From assembly GCF_945859705.1 (NCBI RefSeq), contig NC_079135.1, positions 34,149,679-34,213,678 of the forward strand: 64,000 nt of DNA, given 5' to 3'. Each line of letters opens with the position of its first letter. Positions within the stretch are counted from its first letter, which is position 1. This DNA comes from Episyrphus balteatus (lineage: Eukaryota; Arthropoda; Insecta; Diptera; Syrphidae). Shown one piece after another: positions 24,215 through 36,867 of this stretch. The notes under the pieces were generated by a model. The model made no database searches. It saw only the letters and a list, made by a program, of their open reading frames with translations, and was not told the DNA's origin. The position numbers were made by a program, and so were the translations under genes.

Positions 24215-26300
24215 AAATAAAATGCACTACTGGGTTGCACGAACTTGCTCTTAGAGTTCAAGTTGCTTAAATTTTTAAGACTTTTTATATAGAAACTTGG
24301 GAAATGTAGGTATATAAAAACAAAAAAAAAAAAAAAAAAACAAAAAACAAATACAAAAAAATAAAATTCATTTTTCAAAAAAATAAAACAATACCTGAAA
24401 TCAAATCGCCCCACAAAACAAGTACGCAGTTTTATTTGATATATTAAAGTGCTTTTTTAGAAAAAAAAAATTTTCAAAATCGTTAGAGCCGTTTTTTAAT
24501 AAACTAATTTTTTATAAATAATTTTTTGAAAAAAAAAAGTTTTAAAATAAAATTGGTTTGCCATTTTGTAGAAATTACTAATCAACATCTAAAAACAAAA
24601 TTTCAAAAACATTCAATGTCCCGTTTTCGAAAATTTGATTTTTCAAAAAAAAATTTTCAAATTTTTTTTAAAAATCCAAATTTTTTTTTTTTTTAATTTT
24701 ATTTTTGGCTTATATTTAAAGTATATAAATGCTTTTGTATAAAAAATTTCGTTGAAATACAATAAGCAGTTTTGCAGAGAATCCAATTTGAAAAAAGCGG
24801 TCCTATGGCAGGTACCGTTAATAATGATTTTCAACATAATTTTTTTTCTTCGAAAGATAGACGTGGTTTAAAAACTAACATTTGAATTTGTTTAACAAAA
24901 TCGTTGGAGCCGTTTTCGTTAAATTAAACTTTTGAGAAATTTTTGTATGACAGGTACCGTTATTTTTGGACCAACAAAATTAATTCCAAATACCCCTCTG
25001 GAGAGCCTCCAAAAAATCGGTCCATCCGTTCAGGCTGTAGCTCCTAATACAGACAGACAGGCTGACAGACAGACGGACTTCCGGGACCCACTTTTTTGGC
25101 ATTCTCTACCATCGTAATGTCATGGAAAAATGTTATCTCAACTTTTTTTTTTGTACGAATGCATAACTTGATATATATGTAGTACCTATATCGCAAGTAA
25201 AAAATAAAGAACAAAAAAGTAAAAAATGAAATGAAAAACACAAAATCTAAAATAGTTGATTGCAAGAGTAAAAATTGAAATTGAATTAAAAGAATAATAT
25301 TTTTTACTTGCGATATAGGTACTATAGGGCAAGTTTAGGATTCGTAAAAAAAAATCGAACTCGAGATAACAATTTTACATGACATTACGATGATGGAGAA
25401 TGCCAAAAAAGTGGGTCCGGCAATTCTGTCTGTCTGTCTGTCTGTCTGTGTGTCTGTCTCTATCTGGAGCTGCAGCCTAAACGAGTGAAGTGATTTTCTT
25501 CAAACTTGATAGTTAGCAGTTTTTTGTGATTCCCTAGAGGGGAAATTGAAATTTTTTTTTTATGACCAAAACTAACGGTACCTGCCATATAACGGAAATA
25601 GAAAAGTTAATTTTTTTCAAAAACGGCTCTAACGATTTTGATTAAAATTTTTGTGTGTAGTACTACACATAAGAGCCAACTTTTGAAATAAAAAAAATAT
25701 TTTTTGTACCGTTATTAACGGTACCTGTCATAGAACGGTTTTTTTCGTTTCTGAATATCTCGTACAAAATTAACCCGATTTAAATGAAAATTTTTATACA
25801 AAAGTGTGTAAGTAAAGATAATATTAAAATTTTAGAAAATTTTCAAAAAACGCATTTTTGGTTTTTTAAAAAATATTTCAAAATTTTTTTTTGAAAAATC
25901 AATGTTTTGAAAACGGATCAATGAAAAATTTTGAAATTTAGTTTTTATGTGTAAATTAATTATTTCTTCAAAATGGTATATCAACTTTTTTTTTGAAAAA
26001 TGTTAATAAATTGTTATATATAAAAAATTATTTTTTTAAAAAACGGCTCCTACAATTTTCGAAAATTTTTTTCTAAAAATACTTTTTTGTACAAGAAATA
26101 AAATGGCATATTTTTTTTTTTTTAAGATAATTTAAAACGGAGTTTAATTAATTATAAAAACAGATTTAATTTTTTTATACTACTTATGAAATTTCTTCAA
26201 AATATCAAATTTTAAATTTCTTGAATAAAAAGCTTTAACATTATAGTTACTTTAAGCATAAGAGCAAGTACGTGCGACCCCAGTCGTGCAATTTATTTTT
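24215..26300. mobile_element. 2.1-kb fold-back element: two ~1-kb arms in inverted orientation
   Basis: The left end (reading in from 24,218: AAATAAAATGCACTACTGGG, then TTGCACGAACTTGCTCTTAG) is an imperfect reverse complement of the right end (AGAGCAAGTACGTGCGACCC, then CAGTCGTGCAATTTATTT, ending near 26,300). Moving inward, both arms carry the same motifs in the same order: ACGGTACCTG(C/T)CAT, AACGGCTC(T/C)AACGATTTTG, CAGCCTAAACG, a (TCTG)n run, and AGAATGCCAAAAAAGTGGG. The arms meet at about 25,250 around matching TACTTGCGATATAGGTAC blocks. No transposase is encoded; all open frames are short. The ends contain a small internal hairpin, CGAC-TGGG-GTCG. This is a non-autonomous long-inverted-repeat DNA element, or two head-to-head copies of a shorter one. 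Partial single-arm copies lie at 17.1, 47.9 and 59.6 kb. Confidence 0.8.
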
Positions 26301-26859
26301 TTTGGTAGCCGAAGCACATGCTGCTTGTCGGCTGTTGTTTTGGTTCGGCTGTGGTTCGGCCAAAGAGTAATTTTTGAAAATAGTGCGGGTGTGGTTCGGC
26401 TGTATTTTAGCGGTGTGGTTCGGCTCTCAAAAAGCTATGTGGGCGGTCAGAAAAAAATATTTGTACCTAACTTTTTTTGAAAATCCAAAAATGTGTTTAT
26501 TTTTACCAAAAATGTGTAGTTATTTATTTTAAATTTTTTCGGTTATTCAAACGCTTTTGAAAAAAAAAATTTGATTTTTGAATTAGTTTTTAATTGATTG
26601 CATTTTTGCATATCGATCATCAAGTACAATTTTAAATTATCAAAACATAAAAATATTCGTTTATTTATTTATTTTGGAAAACAAAATTTGTTTTGATGTA
26701 TCTCCCGATGAATTTGAAGGAAATTTTTCAAAATGCATTTTTTTCGGCAATGGGTATACCTACCACTGGAATTTTTTTTTTTCGAAAATTAAAAAAAAAA
26801 AACAATTGATTTGTATTTTTGTACCTAAATGCATAGACTTACTTATTATGAAATCATAT
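26301..26859. other. AT-rich sequence between repeats
   Basis: Bases 26,310-26,440 contain a short run of GTGGTTCGGCTGT-like repeats (GGTTCGGCTGTGGTTCGGCC and similar). No gene is visible. Confidence 0.5.
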
Positions 26860-27370
26860 CCTCAAACCAAAACTTTCTTTGAGATTTTAGTCCGAAGACC
26901 TCCAACCAGACCTTCAAGAAACTTTTGGTTTTGTGTTATGAATAGTGCTTAAAGAGACCTTTCTTTTAATGTCTCAAATAAATTTTTTTCGACAAGCGGT
27001 ACCTACTCTTTGAATTTTTTTTTCGAAAATCTGAAAAAAATGTGTAATTATATATACATATCTGTAAACCAAAACATTTTTCAAGACTCTGTTTGGCAGA
27101 TATTTGTATAAGTATCTGCCTCCGAGTGCAAGAAAAAATATGTTTGGATAGAAATAACTCAGCAACCAGACCTCCAAGAATCTTTTGGTTCGTCTCACGT
27201 CTCACTCGATAAATTTGGGTGAATTTTGTAAAATTCATTTTTTTTGGGAATTTTTATTTTTCAAAAACCCGACATTTTTTTTTGTCACAAACCAATCCTT
27301 GCCCTATAGAACAAAAATAATTTTTCAGCCAAGTACCTACAAGCGTAGGCTTGTTCATTGTAAACTCTTT
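26860..27370 (-). repeat. Diverged inverted copy of the ~328-bp repeat family
   Basis: Read on the minus strand it contains the GTTCACTGTGAGC-related block (plus strand AGGCTTGTTCATTGTAAAC near 27,345), the GGTCTCTTTAAGC block (plus strand GCTTAAAGAGACC near 26,947) and the GAGTGAGACGT block (near 27,195), all of which are landmarks of the tandem unit at 19.7-22.4 kb. It seems to hold parts of two units. Non-coding. Confidence 0.65.
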
Positions 27371-28917
27371 CAACCATTTGAATAAATTTATGGAGGTGGT
27401 CCATCAAAAATAAATACAACAAAATTATATGGACAGACAATAATGTGTACGTTCTTAAAATCCGATTAATTCTGTTTCTTAAATAAATATTAAGTGAATG
27501 ACTAATTTTAGAAACAAAGCCTGACCAGAGAAAGGCAAAAGAATATTATTGGTTTTATTTTATTGACCTTTTATTTTCATTATTATTTACTTTTCAATTT
27601 CGTGCCTTTTATATTTAGGGTCACATACACATCACAAGAAGTGTGAGGTTGAGGTTGCTCAACAATCATCCTTGCCACACATTGTCCCAGCTTTAAATGT
27701 CTGATGAATCCATTCCAATTGCTTATGTTTTATGAATTCTTCAGTAAAAAATGTGAGGAAAAATCTTGCTATAACTTTAAGGATATTTCCCACACTACCA
27801 AAACATCCATAAAAGCTTTCAAATATAAAAAAAAATTGATTTAGTTCTATAATTTTCCGACTGCTAAAACATTTGGCGCTAGTGTTGAAAGAAAGTCACT
27901 CAATAAATTTCCCTATTAAAAGTGAGCGCATGTCCTTGATGGCATCTCTTTACTCAGCGGCAGGTGGATATTTGTTTTTTTCTAACTTTTGGAAAACTGG
28001 TAGTTTGAGAGTATGATGGAGGAATTTCAAATGGAATAATGGAAAGGACTTGAGTCTTTGGGTCAAATAAATAGAAAAATCAGTATTGATGTAGTCCTTG
28101 CGTAATAAAGTCGAACTTGGTATAAACGAACGTGACCTAACCTACATTTGGAGATGTAGTCTAGGGTAGGTATAGAGGTATAAAATGCTGGTGGAGGGTA
28201 TTTCCTTAAAAAGGAGATACAAAAAAAAAAACTTCCCTTATACAATGTGTACGGACTTTGCATGGATCTGCAACCATATCTACCCTCTTCATTGTCGTAA
28301 AAAAATATGCACTCCTTGCCAAACTGGCGCTAAGTTGCCTCATGATGAGGAACGTGCTATGGTTTGGTGTGTGCTTCAGTTCCAGCTTCAGATATATGGC
28401 TGCGTGTATATTCATTCCTTCAGCGAGAGGATATGATGCATTTTCTCGCTTTTGGGCAGGCGACTGGCTGCTGCTTTGCTTTCTTTGTTTTTGTGCGCTG
28501 GGGGAGTGTTTTCCCCCCGAGGGAGGATAGGGAGGTTTCAGGATATCGTAATGAAGTGTATTTATATGCTCGTGTTTGCCCTACGTGCTCCGGTTTTTAT
28601 GATGCGCTCCTTTCCTCCCGTGACCTAGGATTTTAGTTTTTTGCCTTTTTTTGATGGTCTTTTGTTGGAGTGCCCCGTTTCACCTGCCTTGTGTTTTTTT
28701 TTTTTGTTCTTTCAATACAAGACTTGGATGCTGAATTGGTTTTTTTTAAATTCATACTATAATGTAAGGTTCAGTGTTGTTGTTTGATGTTAGTGATACA
28801 GTACAGAGCCGTGTGCGCTTCTGTGTGCTTGCTGATGGTTGGTTTGCCAAATCAAGAATTTATTGTTCACTCAGTTGTTGACTAATGTGAGCCTATTTAT
28901 GCACAAGGACAACGACA
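27371..28917. other. No gene recognised; GC-richer patch at 28.2-28.65 kb
   Basis: Bases 28,240-28,640 are clearly richer in GC than their surroundings and hold overlapping open frames of 60-90 codons on both strands. None shows a domain, and no frame is clearly favoured. It could be a decayed element or an exon of a gene I do not recognise. The remainder is AT-rich. Confidence 0.4.
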
Positions 28918-29046
<129 letters not shown>

Positions 29047-30635
29047 TCAATGAAGGACGAGATTTTTATGTTTTTGCTTTCATCTTCATATAAAAGTCAA
29101 TTGAAAGGATGCACTTTGTATTGACACAAGGATAATATTTGAAATGAGGTTGAGTGATGTTGAATCATGACCGGAATAAGTCTTCTTCTATTTATTTTTT
29201 TTTAAGGACTGCAAAGCTTTGATATTCTCTTTTCATTGAAAGTAATCAAATTGAATTGAAAATTTTCATTTGAATGATGCTATGTGCATAGCTATAAGAT
29301 TGTTTCTTTAAGGCTACTACCTTTATTTAAACGTTTAACGTTAGACGAAAAAATATGTAACTAAGAAATACAAGAGTTAAAGTAGTCACTGATTGCGGAA
29401 GAAATCGCAATTTTAATATAATGCATACAAATAAAAATGATTATTCCTTTAACTCGTACAATTTTACGTTTTTCCTGACCAAACACTTTAGGGATTTATT
29501 GGAAAGTGAATCTCATAAAGAATTCTTTGAGTCCAATAATCTTATGCGTCAGACCGTGCGTGAAATGTCAGGTTTTCGCCAGAGTTATTTATATGTAGCT
29601 TCAACACAACTTGAATTTTATCCGGAACAAAGGTGTGAGTGGCTCACATGTTTTGAAGCACAGTACACCTTATAAAATATTCTTATCTAAAATGGATTGA
29701 AAATTTGCCGAGACAAAAATTTTAAACGATTCAAACACAAAAATGCTGAATTTCATGCAAAACTACCACTTAAACGTTTGTCGAACGAAAAACGAAACCA
29801 GTATTTGTTTTTAACCAAAGCTACGAATCTTTTTGTTGAAATCGTTTAAAATTTTTCTCTTAGGCCATATTCAACCGATATTCGCGAAAAAATATGGTTG
29901 GATTTGTAAATAAATATTGTCTAAATATATTTATCTCAAAAAAGGCATAGCTGCAAAAAAAACAGCCAAGTTGTCTTTTCTTGAATTTAAGTTTAGCACA
30001 ACAAAATACTGAGATATACCAATTTCTAATGATTTGTTTTAGATTTTGATCTATTTAATTTTATTTTGAGTACCAATTTCTAAAGTGCTTTGAAGAGTTG
30101 CCAAGTAAGCATTAGAAAAAACTAATAGAAAAATTTTAAATCAAATCTTAGAACTTGGTATGACTCAGTGCTTTTTGTGCTAGATTTAATTTGAAATTTC
30201 TAGCATTTTTGTTATAGAAGTAAGGTGAAGAGGGGGCCAGAGTTGTTTCTTGTAGTGTCAAATTTGCCAGAGAGCTTGATTGAGCACTAACATACTCTTG
30301 ATTAAAAATATCCAGGTGCAAGTTGCAAGTTGGAAAAATTGTAAAAAACGGTAGGTACCTATTTTTTAAATTCTTGAGTTCGTTACCCAAAACTTCATGT
30401 TTTATATTTATTATTTATTTTCAATTACATTTAAATAAAAATGTATTAAAATTTTAAGAGCTCAATAATTTACCAAAAAATCTTTCAAAATTAAAAATTA
30501 ACTAATTACAAAAAAAAAAAATGATTTAATCGAGAAATTAATACCTACTTAGTACTTACTTTAAACTAAATTAAATCTTAGACGAAAAAATCTACAAAAT
30601 GTTATCAAAAAGCAACTATTTTTCATACTTTTTGA
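29047..30635. other. No gene recognised
   Basis: Short open frames only. An 84-codon frame at 29,421-29,675 on the plus strand has unremarkable composition and no motif I know. Confidence 0.4.
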
Positions 30636-31752
30636 CTCTCATACCTTGAGAATAGATCCTATCAAGTTAAATTCAGGAACTGTCTTTCTGACCCCTTTAT
30701 TGCTCGCTCAGGTGTACCCCAGGGAAGCCATCTGGGTCCATTTCTTTTTATACTTGCTATAAATGATGTAACTTCATGCATTAATTCAAGTGAAATTCTT
30801 GTATTCGCCGATGATATGAAGATTTTTAAGACAATAAAAAACAACCATGACCTGATTCTTCTACAAGCTGACATTGACAGTTTTAGTGTTTGGTGTGGGA
30901 AAAACGGTCTCTCTCTCAACCCAGTCAAATGTCAAACAATTACTTTCTCTCGAAAACGAGTCCCGAATGCCTTCGATTATTGTATATCGCAACACAAGCT
31001 CTGTCGAGTATTTAGTTTTAAGGACTTGGGTGTCCAATTCAGTTCAAACTTAGAATTCTCCGAACACATTAATTTCATAGTAAACAAAGCGAGCTCAATG
31101 CTTGGATTTGTAAAACGCTGGGCAAAGGAGTTTGACGATCCATTTGTCACACTTTCTTTATACAACTGCTACGTTCGACCCCACCTCGAGTACGCTTCCC
31201 AAGTATGGAGTCCTTTTTATGAGGTTCATAAGAATCGTATAGAATCAATCCAACATAATTTCATACGCTTTGCTCTGAAGGGTCTACCTTGGACAGATCC
31301 TTACAACTTACCACCTTACGATCAGCGGATTCAACTTTTAAACATGCAAACTTTGCAACAAAGGCGTGTCAATAACGATATTATATTCTTTCATCAATTA
31401 ATTAATGGCCAACTTGACGCTCCTGACTAGCGGTCCATTGTCTTCAACTAAACAGGTTGACCGCATCCCTTAATTGTGGGGAAAAAGTGAGAGCCTTTAA
31501 ACAAGTTATATAAGATTGAAAAATGGATAGAGTTGTACTGACTTATTAGGTTGCCTTGGCTTTAACTATCCGGGAGGATCTCACCACCTACGAAGATTTG
31601 AACTCTTACATATTGACTTTCATAGAACAAACTATGGTATAAACGAGCCTCTTAACCGAATGAGCAAACTTTATAATTTAAACGATATTGACTTTAATAT
31701 GAGCAAGATGAAATTAAAAACTTTATTTCGAACCAGTGCTCCACAGACGTGA
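30636..31752 (+). pseudogene. Reverse transcriptase fragment of a LINE, disrupted
   Basis: The frame is open from 30,636 (SYLENRSYQVKF) to a TAG at 31,428-31,430. It shows RT motif GVPQGSHLGPFLF at about 30,705-30,745, the catalytic FADD box at about 30,806, a LNPVKCQTITFSRKR thumb-side motif, and VRPHLEYASQVWSP...RIESIQHNFIRFAL, a typical C-terminal LINE segment. Past the premature stop, coding similarity goes on in another frame: RRFELLHIDFH, then NEPLNRMSKLYN and a natural-looking stop at 31,750-31,752. The copy is therefore a dead remnant that lacks endonuclease and the fingers part of RT. The lack of RNase H and the presence of poly(A) separate it from the element at 22.5 kb. Jockey or CR1 affiliation is inference. 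Confidence 0.85.
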
Positions 31753-31980
31753 TTGTCAGTTAATGTTTTAATTAGATTTTTAAATTGTAAATATGTAAGT
31801 ACATCATTTTTAGCTTATATTAATTGTGTATTGTGCATGTGGATACTATTTAATTGTTTTTGTCCTACTAACTACTAACACATGCACTAATGATGAACCC
31901 TCTGATAGTAGTATACAGCTTGCTCTAAGCTGACTACATCAAAGAATCTGAAGTGAAAAAAAAAAAAAAAAAAAATAAAG
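30636..31980 (+). mobile_element. 5'-truncated LINE with poly(A) tail (Jockey/CR1-like)
   Basis: The element begins abruptly within the palm part of a reverse transcriptase, continues through the rest of the polyprotein with a premature stop at 31,428 and at least one frame change, and has about 200 bp of 3' untranslated sequence. It ends in a 20-A run at 31,956-31,975. 5' truncation with a poly(A) tail is the product of target-primed reverse transcription. I could not identify a clear target-site duplication. Confidence 0.85.
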
Positions 31981-33174
31981 ATAAAAATAATAAAACAAAA
32001 ATATTTTTTGACTTTTTTTTTTCTATATTTTTGAGGTCATGTTAAAAACTTATTCAAACTATAGTTGTAAATAGATCTTTAAGTTTCAAACTCCCCCCGA
32101 CTCCCCTCAAGAAGTAGAATCAATGAAATGTCAGTAATATCGATGTCATAAGAACCAAACAATAATTTAAAAAAATATGTGACGGTTCCATTATTGTTGG
32201 TCAAATTTGTTGATAAGAAAGAAAACCACATGTGCATACCTAACTTTGACAAAAATAACGAAGTAATAGAGCTCTGAAATGTTCTTTAAATATACATATT
32301 TTTTATCCCAAAATTGAGTCTCAATTTAAATTTAACAGTTAAGAATTCTTAAAATGTGTAGCCTAGTTTAAAAACTGTTTGCGTATAGCTATAGTTTATT
32401 TAAAATCCACTGAGTCTTAATATAAAATCCTAATCAAAGCCAAGAGAAATTTCAGAAAGTTATTGCATTCTTTTTTTATTTTAAGCAACACAATATTGTA
32501 CTTCGTAAAAATGACTTAATAAGATTATATAGTAAACAAGTGCATTATCTTCTGCAAGCAGCGAAAAATAATAAAACTTTCACTTCGTACTGAAACCATT
32601 TAATATTTAAAATTTCTTTGTTTTTTTTTCAAAAAAGATCGAACCCATTTTAAGGAACAATATCGACTTTTTTTTGCCATAGTATGCTATTGCATACTTA
32701 AGAGATCTAAAATGAATCAAATTATTATTTTTAATGTGATTTTGTCCTTAACAAAAAATTGGTTTAAAATAATAAAAAAAAACTAAACCTTTATAAACCA
32801 TAACGATATATAAGAACTAATAAAAGATATGTTTAAAATAAGTCCTTCAATATTAAATTACATTGGTCAACAAGGTTTTTGTTACAGACACCAAGATATA
32901 CTTTTCTATAAGTTTTTTTGGGTGCTGAGCTCGAATCTGAAGTCAGAACAATTCTAACACATCATTTTTTTTTGAAATAATCCCGTTAGAAAATCGAAAA
33001 TGCCGCATTTTACCAGTCTTCGATGTTATTTCTTACCGTTTGGTTATTTGTTTTAAATTATTTTGTAACGGTTTCTAAAAGAACTAAATTTTGTCTTTCT
33101 AAATCCATTTATGTAAATCTCCTAAATATCTCTTTTCTTCTTCGAGAAATAAAAATTAAATTATTATCATCAAG
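31981..33174. other. AT-rich sequence, no gene recognised
   Basis: Long A/T runs and short open frames only. Confidence 0.45.
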
Positions 33175-33261
33175 CCCTACTAACAATTTTGCTTCTATAA
33201 TGCTTTACAGAAGCAACAATTGCATCTGTAAAGCTTTATAGAACCAAAATTGTTTGTCGGG
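33175..33261. mobile_element. 87-bp twin-hairpin element, copy 1
   Basis: It starts CCCTACTAACAATTTTGCTT and ends in the inverse, CCAAAATTGTTTGTCGGG. Inside are two near-palindromes of the TATAAAGCTTTATA type separated by about a dozen bases. It is the same length as, and clearly homologous to, the copy at 56,286-56,372. The flanking dinucleotide is AG on both sides. Confidence 0.75.
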
Positions 33262-36166
33262 AGCTCTCATCGCAAAACTGTATGGTAGTTTTAATCAGCT
33301 GAAAAAAGTAAGAGAGTTATAAACGGTATCACTGAAAGTAAAATTGTTTTGATTAAAAACAAAAGAGCTGATGTCCGAACCTGAAACAGATAAGAGTTCA
33401 GTCAATTTCTATATCGCTGTTTGCGCACGACATAAAGATATGCTGGATAAAAGTAGATACGGTTTCAGGTTATGCAAACCACGATTAAATGCCTTGTAAG
33501 ACGTGCCCTTAAGAAAAATATTAACTTGAGTAGTAACTAATAGAACTAATGGAAAAAAAGTCTCAAAAAATTTATCATAAATAAAGTTCTGCTGCAAGTC
33601 ACAACTCCGACTTTTCTTTTAAGACTGTATAAAAGAAAATAAAGATTCTAAATAAGCTTTATTATTCAGTTTAAAAATGTTCATATATTCAACCCTAAAC
33701 GTTAAGACCTTTACAATTTTACAAGTTTCCATTATAATTATCAAGGTCCTTAATTGACAATTAAGTCTGGAGAGGAAACATTTTTCAAGGACCAATTTTA
33801 TACAAAAACTATGAGTGCATATAAATGTATTTCTTCGTTGCTATTCTCCAATGTCTGTCAATTTATATTCTCTTCTAAACATGGCAGCCTTTTTTGTGTG
33901 TTTATTTTTCGAGTGTATGAAAGTCTGTTTTTGCTATTGAAGTCTCACGACAACAAAGGACGTACATACGGTACTATATCTTCCATTTGAAATACGAAGA
34001 ATAATAACTCGCTTTCGAAACGAGGACCAAATTGAATGTTAATTTCAGCAAGGAAGCATAATATCCTTTTAACTTTCAAAAAAACACACACCTACACACA
34101 TACTCACATTACACAAAACACATTCACATTAATGCCAATGAGTGTTGGTATATATTAGATGGGAAGAGAAAAAGACAGACATAACCTACGCCACTTGGAA
34201 CGGAAAGGTAATAGCTTGGAGGAGAGTTTTTTAAGTTCCAATTTGATGAAAGGACATGGATGCAAATGCGAATAGGAAATGAAATGCAACCATTTTATGA
34301 TTAGTACTTTTAGACAACTCTCAAATGTTGGCTATATGGAGATGAAGCTCAAGTTGAAGTTTCTATGAAGAATAACAACTGTTGAGGAGTATAAATGATA
34401 TATGTACCCTACATAACCCCAGCTAGAGGATGGTAGACGACAAACATGTGCAACATACCTTCTTTCGACTTCGACGACAGAGTATATAGAAGGTTGGGTT
34501 ATTCTTTTGGATTCAAGTCCTTGTGTCTATTATGGTACTTCCACACTTTACTATACTATGACGACGACAACAACGACGACGATATGATGACATAACTACG
34601 TTGGTTGAGCGAGAAGAAGTCGACTCAACGACAACGACAACGTCGACTGCCTTTTTCACAGTATATAGCAGACTTATGATCCCTGTTTTTTGTTGAAACA
34701 GTAAACAACAATGTGTTGCAAATTGAAAAATATTCACAGAGCACACTTGCACTTGCAGTGTAGCTGCACTAACTTGTTGTCTATGAATCCTGCTAAAATT
34801 TAACTTAAGGTTATGAGTTTTGCAAGAGAGCAGCATCATCAACCAGCAAGCAGCAACCAGCGACGAAAAACCGGAAAAACTGAAGAATAACTACTCGTTC
34901 TCGGAACTGGCTTCTATTCAAGATGATGCCCCGGCAGGAAGAGGAAGTTGTGTATAAAGAGAGCGAGTACCTACATATCCTATACGAGGCATATCCTCTT
35001 AGACTTATTTTACCCCCCACACACACATACATATATAGAAATTGAATTTGTTGTTTTATATGTTACCTTCCTTATTTGCTGCATAGGTAGGTAGGTGAAA
35101 AGACGGGAGAGTTAATGAGGTGGTAATGGAATCGGTGTTCAAGTTTGAATTTTACTGCTAACTTTCGTTTGTGTTTACATTTTAAATTGTTTGTTATTAG
35201 TATTTATTGTTGTACTTTGGCGGAAGCACACTGCACGCCCTCTGGTATCAATATAAGACAGGCGTGTACATACACAAAAGTCTTGTCTAGAGATGATAAA
35301 GAGGAAAATATTTAAACAATCATTTTACTCAAGCGTGTAGGTGTGTAGACAGCGTATAGTATTATAAGTTGATGGTTGTTTGTACAATGTTTACATACAT
35401 AGACACCTTCGAGCACAAAAAACATTAATAATAAAATTAGCTTGCACATACTGCAGGCGGGTAGGTATATAGGTACCTATTGTGGGAGCGCAAAATTCTT
35501 CCAAAGAATTTTGACTTTTGCTGTCATCTTCAGTTTGAAATTCTGCAATGATATTAAAGGAGATATTTGGAATATTCTTTGAGAAACCATTATGAGGGCG
35601 TGAAAGAGTAGAAAATGTGTAACTAATGTAACAGATTTTTGTTGAAATTATAATTTCAAAATAAGCTTGGTTTTGAGGTTTTGAAGACAACTCATTGGAT
35701 GCGCTGAGAGAGTAGTTAAATAAACAGACATAAATTCTAGGAACTTTGAAAGCGGTTTTCAAAGAAAAGTAGATACAAAGATTTGCAATTTTCATAACTA
35801 CATGTTTTTGCTTTAGGTAGGTGATTTATAGATTTTCGATGGAAATTGGATTTAATTTGGCATCTTTTAAAAATTAAAAAAAAAAAACAAATTTAATAAA
35901 ACCGGAGTGTGAATAGTATAAAAATGTTCTTATTTTTAATTCTTAGACACATTTTTATCACTTAAAAAATAATTTAAACCTATTTGCCTCAGCACACAAA
36001 AAAGACGACTTGAGTAGGAATGAGTAGACAATTTGAAGACATTTTGTTGCCATCGCATTCAAAATTATTCATTTTATATTCTTGTAATGAAATTTTTCAT
36101 TTTGCGTTTAGTGAAGTGCAATGAAGCTGTCGCAAAAAGCGAAATAGAAATTGAAATTGAAAATAC
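33262..36166. other. No gene recognised; one half of a dispersed inverted pair at 33,358-33,396
   Basis: Bases 33,358-33,396 (GAGCTGATGTCCGAACCTGA and flanks) are the reverse complement of 36,167-36,205. A CA-rich stretch lies at 34,080-34,130. Bases 34,550-34,640 contain a GACGACAACGACGACG-type low-complexity patch. The 109-codon frame on the minus strand at 34,513-34,842 runs through that patch and carries no motif. Confidence 0.45.
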
Positions 36167-36205
36167 TCTTATCTGTTTCAGGTTCGGACATCAGCTCTTT
36201 TGTTT
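36167..36205 (-). repeat. 39-bp dispersed repeat, inverted partner of 33,358-33,396
   Basis: The sequence runs CTTATCTGTTTCAGGTTCGG and on through ACATCAGCTCTTTTGT, matching the reverse complement of the 33.36-kb copy without a visible mismatch. Similarity weakens but continues for about 50 bp on the AT-rich side, so these are probably ends of one element family. Confidence 0.8.
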
Positions 36206-36239
36206 ATAAACAAAACAACTGTTGGTTTAAGTGTTATCG

Positions 36240-36620
36240 TTAAAGAAGTGCTTCTGATGGTTGAATAGAGCTTAAAGAGACCTTTCTTTTGACGTCTCAA
36301 TCGATGAATGGAGGAAATTTTCAGAAATTTATTTTTTTTTGGCAAGGGATTTTTTTCAAAAATCTTAAAAAAAAATAATATTGTAATTATTTTACCTTAA
36401 TGCCGAGACCTGTTCACTGTGAACTTATATATGAACCAAAACTTGTTTCGATACTTGGCCCAAAAAATATCGGCTTCGGAATCTTAGAAAAAAAAAAAAT
36501 TTTTGGTAGGAAATATTTCAGGAACCTGACCTCCAACAAACTTTTATTTTTCAGTTATGAATAGAGCTTAAACCTTTTTTTTGATGCCTAAATCGACGCG
36601 TCGCGACGTCCCAAAAAATG
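36240..36620 (-). repeat. Diverged inverted copy of the ~328-bp repeat family
   Basis: GCTTAAAGAGACCTTTCTTT (36,270), GTTCACTGTGAACTTATATA (36,412) and TCGGCTTCGGAAT (36,470) are reverse complements of the tandem-unit landmarks at 20-22 kb. Confidence 0.7.
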
Positions 36621-36867
36621 TTTTTTTTTTTTTATTTTAAAATACAAACTTTAAACTAAAAAAAAAGTTAAATTAAATAAGCACGTTTTACGGAAAAAAT
36701 TAGTTATTTTATTTTTGTTTTTTTAATTTTTCTATTTAAAATTATTTCCTTTCAAAACTTCAAAAAATTTAAGGAGCAAGTGAATAGAATCCTGTTTCTA
36801 TAATTTTCGTTTATTTAATTTTTTTTACAAAGTATGACAGAAACTACATCCTAATATGCATGATATC

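Noticed and set aside
28185..28636. Gene in the GC-richer patch at 28.2-28.6 kb
   Set aside because: Several overlapping frames of similar length on both strands, no domain, no clear splice structure.
30662..30928. Minus-strand frame over the RT fragment
   Set aside because: It is antisense to the recognisable GVPQGS and FADD motifs.
34513..34842. 109-codon minus-strand frame
   Set aside because: It passes through a CAACGACGACG low-complexity patch and has no recognisable feature.
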